Positions 1-9,339 of a DNA stretch of 39,099 nucleotides are shown here, one piece after another. A program made the position numbers and the translations under genes. Under the pieces are notes generated by a model. That model made no database searches. It was not told the DNA's origin and worked only from the letters and a program-made list of their open reading frames with translations. The first letter of the stretch is position 1; every line of letters begins with the position of its first letter. The DNA comes from Sphaerobacter sp. (lineage in GTDB: Bacteria; Chloroflexota; Chloroflexia; Thermomicrobiales; Thermomicrobiaceae), in the NCBI RefSeq assembly GCF_019683595.1, contig NZ_JADGHZ010000015.1:1-39099 (forward strand). Direction: 5' to 3'.

Positions 1-466
1 CCCGCTGCGGGGCCGCGCCGCCGCGAGATCCTTCGCGCCGCGGCCCGGCGCTCCGCGCCGGCCGGCTCCGCTCAGGATGACAGCCGTGCCGGAACGGGTG
101 GCGGGAAGACGAGAATACTTCGTCAAACTCCATCAGCCGGCTTTCCTTGTCAGCCCGGCGGCTTGAGCCCCGGGCACCGACTACCGCACGGGATTCCTTC
201 ACCACCCATCGCGGAGACGGTCGGCAGCCGCTCGCGCCGACTTCATGTGATTCGTCAAAGTCCATCACGGCGCGCGTCAACCGGCTCTCCCGCGTCGAAC
301 ACCGGCTGGCTGACACGAATGACACCCATACACCGTCCCATGACCGCGACGGGGCGACCGCGGCGGTCTATGCTGGTGTCAAGCACCCGAACCGCAACGC
401 TCGACGCGGACGGATGGGAATCTCCAGCGACTGCCGGGAGCAACCATCCCAATCCCAGGAGGTGAC
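1..466. other. Intergenic region with GC-rich palindromic DNA and a degenerate direct repeat
   Basis: I see no convincing gene here. Bases 1-85 are extremely GC-rich and palindromic. They contain an ATCCTTCGC stretch (28-36) and, inverted, a GCTCAGGAT stretch (70-78), like the dispersed hairpin elements of many GC-rich genomes. A 17-nt sequence at 119-135 recurs with one mismatch at 251-267. Open frames here have no ribosome binding site and overlap each other in several frames. The last bases hold the strong GGAGG site of the next gene. Confidence 0.4.
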
Positions 467-883
467 ATGATGCCGCACTGGCTCTTTACCGCGCAGTTGC
501 TGCTCCACGCCCACTTCGCCGCGTCGTACCTTGTCCCGCTCGACGAGACAAGCCAGGGAGCGTTTGGCGGCCTGCTGCGGTGGGTCTGGCCCTGGGCCGT
601 GGGCAACCGTGGGCCGCTGGGCACCGTGACCAAGTCCGCCTCCCCGCTCACCGGATTCTGGCTGGCGGTCACCTCAGCGCTCGCGTTCCTCCTCGCGGCC
701 CTGGCCGTGGCCGGGCTCTGGGTGCCGCTTGGCTGGTGGCGCCCGCTGGCGATCACGGGGGCCATCCTGTCACTCTTCCTGCTGGTGGCCTTCATCAGCC
801 CAACCAAGTACCTGCCGATCGCCCTGAACCTCTTCCTGCTCTGGCGGGCCGTGACCGATCGGTTGCCCGCAACCGTAAGCTGA
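467..883 (+). CDS. Small four-helix membrane protein, possibly DoxX-like
   Basis: A 138-residue integral membrane protein. Four hydrophobic segments lie near residues 4-25, 61-86, 91-111 and 114-128, giving a compact bundle with little outside the membrane. Topology and size resemble DoxX/DoxD-like proteins, but I recognise no diagnostic motif, so the family is a guess. The ATG follows a strong GGAGG (458-462); a second ATG directly follows, so the start could be one codon later. It precedes another small membrane protein gene on the same strand with a gap of about 100 nt. No catalytic residues are apparent. Confidence 0.75.
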   Translation: MMPHWLFTAQLLLHAHFAASYLVPLDETSQGAFGGLLRWVWPWAVGNRGPLGTVTKSASPLTGFWLAVTSALAFLLAALAVAGLWVPLGWWRPLAITGAILSLFLLVAFISPTKYLPIALNLFLLWRAVTDRLPATVS

Positions 884-981
884 ACCCGTCCGGACCGCGG
901 CCAGCGATGGTATGGTGCGGACAACGAGCGGCAGCGACCGCTCACACGGGCCGCGAGGCCGATCGGAAGGAGCGCGCCATC

Positions 982-1188
982 ATGTGGTGGGCTGACCTGC
1001 TGTGGGGCTTTTGGAACGGCCTGACGGCCTGGGTTGTCCTCATCGTCCACGTCTTCGGCGGCTGGGAACAATACCCCTTCTACGACGTGACGCGTGCGGG
1101 CAACTGGTACGACTTCGGCTTCCTCGTCGGCGCCGGCTCCCCGCTCCTGGGCGCAATCGGCGGCACCAGCCGCCGCGCCCCGGCGTGA
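982..1188 (+). CDS. Trp-rich 68-residue membrane protein
   Basis: A short gene with a clear AAGGAG site at 967-972 and an ATG at 982. The 68-residue product starts MWWADLLWGFWNGLTAW. It has one strong hydrophobic stretch (about residues 4-26), a Tyr/Trp-rich middle with the segment GNWYDFGFLVGAGSP, and a basic tail. I recall similar small membrane proteins with a WNG...HVFGGWE core in actinobacteria and relatives, of unknown function. It converges with the RDD gene on the other strand. Good site, hydrophobicity and pattern support a real gene; the function is unknown. Confidence 0.65.
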   Translation: MWWADLLWGFWNGLTAWVVLIVHVFGGWEQYPFYDVTRAGNWYDFGFLVGAGSPLLGAIGGTSRRAPA

Positions 1189-1229
1189 GCGCGGCATCAT
1201 TGAACGCATCGACAGGCAACCCTGCCAGC

Positions 1230-1805
1230 CTACTGCTTCACGACGACCAGCGTGTCGGCAACGAGGTCGTGCAGCGCCTGCTTCCGTTCGGTGAACGCTG
1301 CCGCGAGGAAGCCAAGATACAGCGGAAGGGCGGACAGCCATTTCGCCCAATAGCGCCCAGTAGCGCGGGCGAACGATAGCCGCTGTCCGTATTGGTCGGT
1401 CACGACGATGCCGACGGCCATCTTCCCAAGGGTAGCCTGGTAGGAAGAGCTCTCCATGAACGCGTGGTAGAGCCATGGTCCGACCAAGGTCAGCAATCCC
1501 GTCAGGGCCGCACCGCTGTCCGAGTAATCCGCCTCCACAAAAACTGAAACTACGGAGATAGCGAACAGCACAAAAAGGCTATCCAGTATCGAGGCACCAG
1601 CGCGCTTCCAGAATCCGGCGTAGTAGCTGGTCGAAGCCGACGTACGAGCGACTAGCACCTCCGGCGCAATCGCCGCAGTGGCGCCCGCCACTGGCGGGAT
1701 AGATCGCGGTTCGTCCACCACCTCTTCGGGTCGCCTGGCGCCGCAGCGGGTACAGAACTGAGCGCCCTCCAGATACCGTGCCCCGCATGCAGGACAATAC
1801 GCCAC
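1230..1805 (-). CDS. RDD-family membrane protein with N-terminal zinc ribbon
   Basis: A protein of about 191 residues. The N-terminus has two Cys pairs, CPAC and CTRC (residues 4-7 and 18-21), forming a zinc-ribbon. A linker leads to an RDD domain (from about residue 60) with the Arg- and Asp-bearing first helix AGFWKRAGASILDSLF and further hydrophobic segments. RDD proteins are small multi-pass membrane proteins, some linked to transport or stress; this one's substrate is unknown. GTG at 1805 is preferred because it lies 6 nt from an AGGAGG site; a TTG one codon upstream is too close. An extended -10 element lies upstream. GC is visibly lower than in the housekeeping genes downstream. Confidence 0.85.
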   Translation of the reverse strand: MAYCPACGARYLEGAQFCTRCGARRPEEVVDEPRSIPPVAGATAAIAPEVLVARTSASTSYYAGFWKRAGASILDSLFVLFAISVVSVFVEADYSDSGAALTGLLTLVGPWLYHAFMESSSYQATLGKMAVGIVVTDQYGQRLSFARATGRYWAKWLSALPLYLGFLAAAFTERKQALHDLVADTLVVVKQ

Positions 1806-1844
1806 CAAACTCCTCCTACCTCCTCATGCCGCTCGAACGGACCA

Positions 1845-1853
1845 ATTGTATCA
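1845..1853 (-). promoter_or_regulatory. Extended -10 promoter element for the RDD gene
   Basis: Read on the minus strand the sequence is TGATACAAT, which fits TGn plus a TATAAT-like hexamer (TACAAT, 1845-1850). No good -35 is visible. It lies about 40 nt before the RDD start codon, a suitable distance. Confidence 0.4.
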
Positions 1854-2399
1854 TCGAACACCAACGCTCATCACTCAACATCAGCTCACAGGCGCACGTC
1901 ATGAACACCTAGGCTTATTCAGATTGAGGCACCTTTCTGATAGCTGAAGACCGACAGGGCACCGCGTGGGGGCGACGCAGGAATGAGACGGGCGGTCATT
2001 GGCCCGGGGGCCACGATCAGGTTTCGAACATGCCGTTCCTGCCCGTCACCCGTTCCTCCCCGGGCACGAGGCCGCTGCACACGGGGTTACGCACCGAACG
2101 ACAGCCCACGCTGCTGGTCATCCACCTCTCCGGCAATCACTCATGGAACTCTAGGATTCTTGTACCAATACGCCGTTACGCTGATCTCATTACACACCGT
2201 CACATTCCATATCAGGTATGATTTCGTGAGCAACGTTTCGCGGCGATTCTTGGTTCAAAGCCGGCGGTGTCGCCTGGGACGGGTGAGTGCCGCGGGAGCC
2301 GCCATGTACCGGTTTGCGGACCAGTCGAGATCCCGTGGTCCTGTCCGGTCCGTCCTGCAGCGCACATGGAAACGCTCGGGGGCATGTGAGGAGTAGGCG
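1854..2399. other. Long intergenic region, no gene recognised
   Basis: This stretch separates the divergent RDD (minus) and M48 protease (plus) genes. It is relatively AT-rich for the window. A TATGAT hexamer at 2217-2222 could be the -10 of the protease promoter, but I find no matching -35. An open frame across 1983-2396 has no ribosome binding site and unconvincing composition. I see no tRNA or structured RNA. GAGGAG (2389-2394) is the ribosome binding site of the protease gene. Confidence 0.4.
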
Positions 2400-3839
2400 A
2401 TGCGGGGATCAGTCGCGATATTGCTCGTCGTCCCGGTCGTCGTGTTTCTCGTTGCCGTCTACGTCCAAAGGGAATATGAGGCGACGTGGCAAGCAGTCCT
2501 CGCCCGGGAGTATCCGTCCGTCAGCGCGGCCCAACGTCAGCAACTCACGCTCAAGTCCCTCTGTGCCGATCCTGAATTGGCCGGCGAAACCATGTGCTCC
2601 GACTTGGCGAAGGTACGGCTGCTCAGACAAGGAGCAGTCGTCGGCGCCGTCTTGGGAATCGCGCTCCTCCTCGGCATCCGCTGGGCTGGGCAGGCAGGCG
2701 TCGAGGACCGAACCGTACTTCTCCGCCTGTTCCGTCCGGGTCTCCACGTAACCTTGTGGACACTCGTGGGGCTGATTGGCCTCCAGGCAGTCCTGGCCAT
2801 CGGAGCCCTCTACTACGGGATGGCAACGGCGACCGGGTACGTCTTGCCGAAGCTCATGGCCGGTATCGGCCTCGGCGCGCTCATCGGCATGGGCATGCTC
2901 ATCAAGGCATCGCTCAGCGTCGTCGGGCCGCTACGCCACCCGGTCGTGGGCAAACCGCTGGGTAAGGAGGAACATGCGGCCCTCTGGGATCTCGTCCGGG
3001 ATGTGGCAGCCAAGGTCGGAACTCAGCCGCCCAACACCATCCTTGCCGGCCTGGAGCCGAACTTTTTCGTGACGGAGGCAGAGATCGTAACACCCAGCAG
3101 CCGGTACGCCGGGCGCACGCTGTATCTGTCGCTCCCGTTGTGCCGTGTATTAGAGCGCGCAGAGCTACGGGCCATCATCGCGCACGAGCTTGCCCACTTC
3201 CATGGGCAAGACACACAGTTCAGCGTGAAGTTCGACCCGATCTACCGCGGCGCCACGCAGGCGCTTCACAGCCTGGCATCCGCTGCGGCGGAGCGCACAA
3301 CCCAACTCCTGGCAACCCTGCCGGCACTGATGATCCTCCGCTACTTCCTGGATTCGTTCGAGACGGCCGAAGCGAAGCTCAGCCGGGAAAGAGAGTTGGC
3401 AGCCGACCGTGTCGCAGCCACCGTCGGCGGGGTAATGCCAACCGCGACCGCCCTCTTGCGCGTTCACCTCTACGATCCGGCCTGGCCGGTCACACTGGGG
3501 CTCGCACGAAAAGCGGTAAGTGAGCGTCAGGCGTACGCGAATCTCAGCGAGACGTATCAACGTGTCGTCGAGGCGACCCCGCTCCCAACGCTGCTTGCCC
3601 AAGTCGACGCGCGCACGCACCCGCACCCGACGGACTCTCACCCACCCCTATCTGCTCGCCTGGAGGCCCTGGGTCAGTCCGTGAACGATTTGATCGCGCA
3701 TACCCAGAACCCGGTTCCAGCAGACCCAGCGATCAACCTGGTGACGAACTACGAGCAACTGGAGCACGAACTTTCCAGGATGGTTCAGTCCATGCTGGCA
3801 CAGCCGGATAACGGGGTCTCGTCTTCGCCCGTGCAGTAA
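2400..3839 (+). CDS. M48-family membrane zinc metalloprotease
   Basis: A 479-residue membrane protease of the Ste24/HtpX-like M48 group. The zinc motif HELAH is at residues 262-266, with the likely third ligand Glu332 in the downstream RELAAD motif. Four hydrophobic segments lie at about residues 5-22, 77-94, 115-140 and 152-170, placing the catalytic domain next to the membrane. A Cys-bearing hydrophilic loop lies between the first two segments. Such enzymes usually degrade misfolded membrane proteins or process membrane-bound substrates. The ATG follows GAGGAG. The C-terminal 80 residues contain a His/Pro-rich stretch near residues 400-417. Codon use looks less GC-biased than the genes from ftsY onward, suggesting an accessory gene. 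Confidence 0.9.
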   Translation: MRGSVAILLVVPVVVFLVAVYVQREYEATWQAVLAREYPSVSAAQRQQLTLKSLCADPELAGETMCSDLAKVRLLRQGAVVGAVLGIALLLGIRWAGQAGVEDRTVLLRLFRPGLHVTLWTLVGLIGLQAVLAIGALYYGMATATGYVLPKLMAGIGLGALIGMGMLIKASLSVVGPLRHPVVGKPLGKEEHAALWDLVRDVAAKVGTQPPNTILAGLEPNFFVTEAEIVTPSSRYAGRTLYLSLPLCRVLERAELRAIIAHELAHFHGQDTQFSVKFDPIYRGATQALHSLASAAAERTTQLLATLPALMILRYFLDSFETAEAKLSRERELAADRVAATVGGVMPTATALLRVHLYDPAWPVTLGLARKAVSERQAYANLSETYQRVVEATPLPTLLAQVDARTHPHPTDSHPPLSARLEALGQSVNDLIAHTQNPVPADPAINLVTNYEQLEHELSRMVQSMLAQPDNGVSSSPVQ

Positions 3840-3849
3840 CCCCAACCCG

Positions 3850-4584
3850 CTACGTGCTGCGACGTGTGGCAGCCGCGGGGAACCCCAGCCCCATGCGTCG
3901 CAGGGAGCGGAACTGGTTGTGGCCGACGATGAGGTGATCGAGGAGGTCGATGCCGAGGAGCTGGGCCGCCTGGACGAGTTGAGCAGTGAGCGCGACGTCG
4001 GCGGCGGATGGGGTCGGGTCGCCCGACGGGTGGTTGTGCAGGATCGCGATGGCGGGGGCGTTCAGGCGCACGGCGTCGCGGAACACCTCGGCGACGCGCA
4101 CCTGGGCGCTGTTGACGCTCCCCTGGTAGAGCGTCACCGTGCGCAGCACGCGGTGCTTGGTGTCGAGCACCACGACCCGGAGCTGTTCCTGGTCGAGCGC
4201 GCCCATGTCGCTCCCGGCCACGGCGTAGATGTCTTCCGGGGTCTGCACCTGCGGGCGGTCCTCCGGCTGGGCGACAGTGAGACGCCGCCCCAATTCCAGC
4301 GCGGCCTTCAGCTTGGCGGCCTTGGCCTCACCGATGCCGTGTGACCGGCGGAGATCTTCGAAGTCGATGCGCGCCAGGCCCGGTAGCCCCTCGTGCTCGA
4401 CCAGCAGGCGCGTCGCAATGTCGAGCACCGTCTCGCCGCGCACCCCGGTGTTGAGGATGATCGCCAATAGCTCGGCGTTGGTCAGCGCGGCGGCGCCGCG
4501 CAGGCGCAACTTCTCGCGCGGGCGCTCGTCGGCCGGCATCTCGCGCATGGTCAGGTGGTAGGTTGCTCGCGAGTCAGCACCCAT
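3850..4584 (-). CDS. radC: RadC family JAB/MPN-domain protein
   Basis: A 244-residue RadC protein. An N-terminal helix-hairpin-helix region (about residues 30-100, with SHGIGEAKAAKL) precedes the JAMM metalloprotease-like domain. The zinc motif is complete: H183, H185, S193 and D196 in HNHPSGDPTPSAAD. Family members were once called DNA repair proteins, but the role is unsettled; many occur on mobile or competence-related loci. The ATG at 4584 has an AGGA site upstream; a downstream ATG at residue 13 lacks one. The gene ends only 10 nt from the convergent M48 protease gene. Confidence 0.93.
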   Translation of the reverse strand: MGADSRATYHLTMREMPADERPREKLRLRGAAALTNAELLAIILNTGVRGETVLDIATRLLVEHEGLPGLARIDFEDLRRSHGIGEAKAAKLKAALELGRRLTVAQPEDRPQVQTPEDIYAVAGSDMGALDQEQLRVVVLDTKHRVLRTVTLYQGSVNSAQVRVAEVFRDAVRLNAPAIAILHNHPSGDPTPSAADVALTAQLVQAAQLLGIDLLDHLIVGHNQFRSLRRMGLGFPAAATRRST

Positions 4585-4769
4585 GGCCCGTCCTGGTCTT
4601 GTCTTCAGACGACGGCGTCACTATCGCCGATTTCGCCGTCATCATCAAGTACTCACCTGCCGCGTCGCGTTCTGCTATCCTGTTTCGGTAAACGTGGGAC
4701 ATCTCATGACCCCAGGAGCCTGCGTATCTGCTCGTTGCGCCGTCATCACCGCGATCGAGGAGGCGACCG

Positions 4770-4970
4770 ATGTTCGGCAGACGCAAGCGGATCAAGCAAC
4801 TCGAGCGGCAGGTGCAGGCGCAGCAGGCAGAGATCGCGCAACTGCGCGAGGAACTGCGGAGCGTCCAGGCCCCGTCCCCGCGCAACACCCACGTCGAGGT
4901 CCGCGTCCGCAAGCGTGACGCGTTCTGGGTCAGCTTCTGGTGGGGGTTTTTCCAGGGGCTGAAGCGCTAG
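4770..4970 (+). CDS. Small coiled-coil protein with Trp/Phe-rich C-terminus
   Basis: A 66-residue protein. A basic start (MFGRRKRIKQ) leads into a heptad-like coiled coil at residues 8-32, with regularly spaced Leu, Ile and Val. A short Pro-containing linker and a Val/Arg-rich strand follow, then an aromatic C-terminus with FWVSFWWGFFQGL that could lie in or on the membrane. GGAGG lies just upstream of the ATG. A TATCCT preceded by TG (4673-4681) is a possible extended -10. I do not recognise the family; shape suggests a small membrane-associated oligomerising protein. It lies upstream of ftsY-ffh but with its own intergenic gap. Confidence 0.7.
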   Translation: MFGRRKRIKQLERQVQAQQAEIAQLREELRSVQAPSPRNTHVEVRVRKRDAFWVSFWWGFFQGLKR

Positions 4971-5014
4971 CTCCGCCGCCCGCTCCCAGGGCGCACGAGC
5001 AGGTCGCCTATCAA

Positions 5015-5023
5015 TGGTATACT
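5015..5023 (+). promoter_or_regulatory. Extended -10 promoter for ftsY-ffh
   Basis: The sequence TGGTATACT fits an extended -10 (TGn followed by TATACT at 5018-5023). No clear -35 is present. It lies about 80 nt before the ftsY start. The transcribed leader would contain an 8-bp hairpin (GCCGCGCC at 5032-5039 with GGCGCGGC at 5050-5057). Confidence 0.45.
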
Positions 5024-5105
5024 TGTCTTGCGCCGCGCCGGAGGTTTACGGCGCGGCTTTACGCACTAAGACACCGAGAATCCCACCGACAGCGAGGGCC
5101 GATTC

Positions 5106-6071
5106 GTGGTATTCAGCAGGCTATTCCGCCGGCGCGCCGAGCCAGAGCCAAAGATCGAAGCCGGTCTGAAGAAGACGCGCCGCGGCATCTTCAAGGACAT
5201 CGCCAACCTGTTCGAGCGGAGCGAGATCACCGAGGATCTGTTCGAGGATCTCGAAGCACTCCTGATCCAGGCCGACCTCGGCGTCGAGACGACCCTGGAG
5301 TTGCTCGATAACCTGCGCGATCGGATCGACCGCGAGCGGATCAAGCAGCCCGCCGACGCCCGCGAGGCGCTTCGGACGGAGATGATCGCGCTGCTGGAGA
5401 ACGCGACGCGCAACCGCAAGATCAAGATCTACCAGCGCGGCGTTCCCTTCGTCATCCTGGTGGTCGGCGTCAACGGCACCGGGAAGACGACGACGATCGC
5501 CAAGCTGGCGAAGTACCACCAGGACCAGGGACGCAACGTCATGCTCGTGGCCGGGGACACGTTCCGCGCCGCCGCGATCGACCAGCTCAAGGTCTGGGGC
5601 GAGCGACTGAAGGTCCCGGTCATCGCCCACGACCCCGGGGCCGACCCCGGCGCGGTCGTCTTCGACGGTATGCAGGCCGCTTACAACCGCAACGCCGACA
5701 TCCTGCTCGTCGACACCGCCGGCCGGCTGCACACCAAGTACAACCTCATGGAAGAATTGAAGAAGATCCGCAAGGTGATGCAGCGGCACGTGGCCGAGGC
5801 GCCGCAAGAGGTGCTGCTCGTGATCGACGCCACGACCGGGCAGAACGGCCTGGTGCAGGCCAAGAAGTTCGCCGAGGCGGTCGAGATCACCGACATCGCC
5901 ATCGCCAAGCTCGACGGCACCGCCCGCGGCGGGATCGCCTTCGCCATCGCCCGTGAGCTCGGCACGCCCATCAGCTACGTCGGCACCGGGGAGCAGGTGA
6001 CGGCACTGGCCGAGTTCAACCCGGTCACCTACGTCGACGCCCTCTTCTTCGGTGAGGAGGAGGAACTCTAG
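5106..6071 (+). CDS. ftsY: Signal recognition particle receptor FtsY
   Basis: A 321-residue SRP receptor GTPase. It docks the ribosome-SRP complex at the membrane and forms a mutually activating GTPase pair with Ffh. A helical N domain (about 20-105) is followed by the G domain with P-loop [10 protein letters not shown] (121-130), DTFRAAA, DTAGR and the TKLDG-equivalent [10 protein letters not shown]. The acidic A domain of enterobacterial FtsY is absent; only a short basic, amphipathic-looking N-terminus ([10 protein letters not shown]) remains, as in many bacteria. The GTG start follows a GAGGG site by 7 nt. The stop lies 2 nt before the ffh ATG, so the two are surely co-transcribed. Confidence 0.97.
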   Translation: MVFSRLFRRRAEPEPKIEAGLKKTRRGIFKDIANLFERSEITEDLFEDLEALLIQADLGVETTLELLDNLRDRIDRERIKQPADAREALRTEMIALLENATRNRKIKIYQRGVPFVILVVGVNGTGKTTTIAKLAKYHQDQGRNVMLVAGDTFRAAAIDQLKVWGERLKVPVIAHDPGADPGAVVFDGMQAAYNRNADILLVDTAGRLHTKYNLMEELKKIRKVMQRHVAEAPQEVLLVIDATTGQNGLVQAKKFAEAVEITDIAIAKLDGTARGGIAFAIARELGTPISYVGTGEQVTALAEFNPVTYVDALFFGEEEEL

Positions 6072-6073
6072 TC

Positions 6074-7588
<1,515 letters not shown>

Positions 7589-7607
7589 TCCGCCGCCTCG
7601 CCGTTTC

Positions 7608-7883
7608 TCACCCGACCGTCGGCGGGATCTCCAGGTGGACCACGCCCTGCATCTCCATCACGTAGCCCTCGCGGACCTGGACAACACGCATCTGGACCGA
7701 CTCGCACGACGGGCAGCGGAGCACCGCCCCCATCTCCCCGCCGTATAGGAGCAGCGTCCCGAGCGGCGATGTCTGCCCGCAGCCGGCGCAGGTGCTGCGC
7801 GCCACGGTGACGTCGAAGGCGAAAACCTGTTCCAGCAGCCCGGCCGCCGCGTTGCCGTCGAGCCGCAGCGTCTCCGCGCTCAT
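7608..7883 (-). CDS. DUF6510-like zinc-ribbon protein
   Basis: A 91-residue protein with two CxxC pairs: C32/C35 (CAGC) and C57/C60 (CPSC), spaced as in a zinc ribbon or rubredoxin-like knuckle. I recognise it as resembling DUF6510, whose function is unknown. The ATG lies 2 nt after the stop of the flavin reductase gene, and that gene touches the molybdenum enzyme gene, so the three form one operon. A rubredoxin-like iron site could shuttle electrons between the two enzymes, or the ribbon could be structural; the sequence cannot decide. Longer in-frame upstream extension would run through the reductase gene and is rejected. Confidence 0.8.
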   Translation of the reverse strand: MSAETLRLDGNAAAGLLEQVFAFDVTVARSTCAGCGQTSPLGTLLLYGGEMGAVLRCPSCESVQMRVVQVREGYVMEMQGVVHLEIPPTVG

Positions 7884-7885
7884 GC

Positions 7886-8632
7886 TCACCCTCCCGTCGG
7901 CCCGAAGCGCTCGGTCTTGACCGACGCCGGGTCGTACCCCAGGTCCACCAGCAACGTCGCCACTGCCTCGACCAGCGGCGTCGGCCCGCAGACGAACGCC
8001 CGCGGTCGCTCCTCCGGCGCCCAGGCGATCTCGTTCAGCATCTCCCGGTCGATCCGCCGCCGGTAGCCGGTCCAGCCCTTCGGCTGGGCGCGCGTCAGCG
8101 TGTGGATCACCGCCAGATCGGGGTCGTTCGCCGCCAGCCGCTCCAGCTCTTCGCGGTAGATGATGTCCTGCGCCGAGCGCGACGAGTACAGGAGCCGGAC
8201 GGGCACCGGGCTCCGCCATGCTGCGCGGTGACGGAGCATCGCCATGAGCGGCGCGATTCCCGACCCGCCCGCGACCAGGAGCAGCGGTCCACCCTCCCGC
8301 GTCTCCCAGGTGAACCAGCCGCCGATCGGCCCGCGGAGCTCCAGGAAGTCGCCGGGACGCAGCTCATCGGCCAGGTAGGGCGATACCTCACCGTCCTCCA
8401 GCCGCTCGACGGTGATCGTGATCCATGGCTCTTCGGGCGCCGAGGCGATGGAGTAGCTGCGCTGCGCCTGATACCCGTCCTCGGCGGTCAGGCGCACGTC
8501 GATGTGCTGCCCGGCGCGGTGTCCTTGCCAGTCCGGAACGTCGAGCACCAGGCTCACCACCCGTGCCGTCTCCGGCACGATATCCCGGACCGTCGCCACG
8601 CGCCAGGTGAGTCGCGGTCGCGTGGCCACCAT
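7886..8632 (-). CDS. FAD/NAD(P)-binding ferredoxin-reductase-type oxidoreductase
   Basis: A 248-residue flavoprotein of the ferredoxin-NADP reductase superfamily. The FAD site RSYSIAS is at about 58-64. The nucleotide-binding loop GGSGIAP is at about 122-128, and CGPT lies near the C-terminus. It lacks an attached [2Fe-2S] domain, so it must pass electrons to a separate partner. The preceding gene, a sulfite-oxidase-like molybdoenzyme, ends in TGATG, where its TGA overlaps this ATG by 1 nt; a GTG one codon earlier is the alternative start. Tight coupling makes that molybdoenzyme the obvious electron partner. Confidence 0.9.
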   Translation of the reverse strand: MVATRPRLTWRVATVRDIVPETARVVSLVLDVPDWQGHRAGQHIDVRLTAEDGYQAQRSYSIASAPEEPWITITVERLEDGEVSPYLADELRPGDFLELRGPIGGWFTWETREGGPLLLVAGGSGIAPLMAMLRHRAAWRSPVPVRLLYSSRSAQDIIYREELERLAANDPDLAVIHTLTRAQPKGWTGYRRRIDREMLNEIAWAPEERPRAFVCGPTPLVEAVATLLVDLGYDPASVKTERFGPTGG

Positions 8633-9240
8633 CACTCATCACCCCAATACCGCTGCTCCCGCCAGGGATCGCCGTACATGTGGTAGCCGAGCGACTCCCA
8701 GAAGCCGGGCTGGTCCTCCGGCAACAACTCCAGCCCACGCACCCACTTCGCGCTCTTCCAGAAGTAGAGGTGTGGTACCAGCAGCCGAGCCGGGCCGCCG
8801 TGCTCCGGCTCCAGCGACTGGCCCTCGTACTCGTAGGCGATCCACGCCTTGCCGCCGGTCACGTCCTCCAGCGGCAGGTTGGTGGTGTAGCCGCCGTCGC
8901 AGAACGCCAGCACGTAGTCGGCGCTCGTCTCCAGCCCGTCCAGCAGCGTGTCGACCGACACACCCTTCCAGGTCGTATCCAGCTTGCTCCACTTGGTGAC
9001 GCAGTGGATGTCGCGGGTGATCTCCTCCGCCGGAAGCTGGAGGAACTCCGCCCAGGTCCAGCGCCGGGCCTGGTCCACCTGGCCGACGATCGAGAAGTCC
9101 CAGCGGTCGAGCGGCGTGCGCGGCGTCGGCCCCGCCGAGAGGACGGGGAACCCATCCACGATGTACTGCCCCGGCGGCAGCCGCCCTGCGACACTCGCGG
9201 TCCGTCGTCGCCCCTTGAAGCCACGGGATATGAAGCTCAC
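8632..9240 (-). CDS. Sulfite oxidase-like molybdopterin oxidoreductase
   Basis: A 202-residue protein with the oxidoreductase molybdopterin-binding fold of sulfite oxidase/MsrP. Cys80 in DIHCVTKWSKLDTTW is the expected molybdenum ligand; GKAWIAYEYEGQ and HGGPARLLVPHLYFWKSAKW follow as typical cofactor-contact segments. It lacks a Tat or Sec signal and heme or dimerisation domains, so it is a minimal, probably cytoplasmic member of the YuiH-like type. Substrate unknown. The GTG start follows an AGGTAGGGGG site. It is the first gene of a three-gene minus-strand operon with the flavin reductase and the zinc-ribbon protein. Confidence 0.9.
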   Translation of the reverse strand: MSFISRGFKGRRRTASVAGRLPPGQYIVDGFPVLSAGPTPRTPLDRWDFSIVGQVDQARRWTWAEFLQLPAEEITRDIHCVTKWSKLDTTWKGVSVDTLLDGLETSADYVLAFCDGGYTTNLPLEDVTGGKAWIAYEYEGQSLEPEHGGPARLLVPHLYFWKSAKWVRGLELLPEDQPGFWESLGYHMYGDPWREQRYWGDE

Positions 9241-9339
9241 GACCCCCTACCTCTCGCCTGTCCCGCTCGAATTACGTCGAGCCAGCGACCGCACGGAGTG
9301 TGCCGCGTGTCGGAGGTCGTGGAGTTGCTTGCAGGAGGG

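Noticed and set aside
1983-2396. Open frame in the intergenic region before the M48 protease
   Set aside because: No ribosome binding site, Arg/Ser/Cys-rich composition without hydrophobic core, and overlapping frames of similar quality.
9266-9281. CTCGA/TCGAG inverted repeat upstream of the molybdoenzyme gene as an operator
   Set aside because: Only 5 bp per arm with no second copy; expected by chance in GC-rich sequence.
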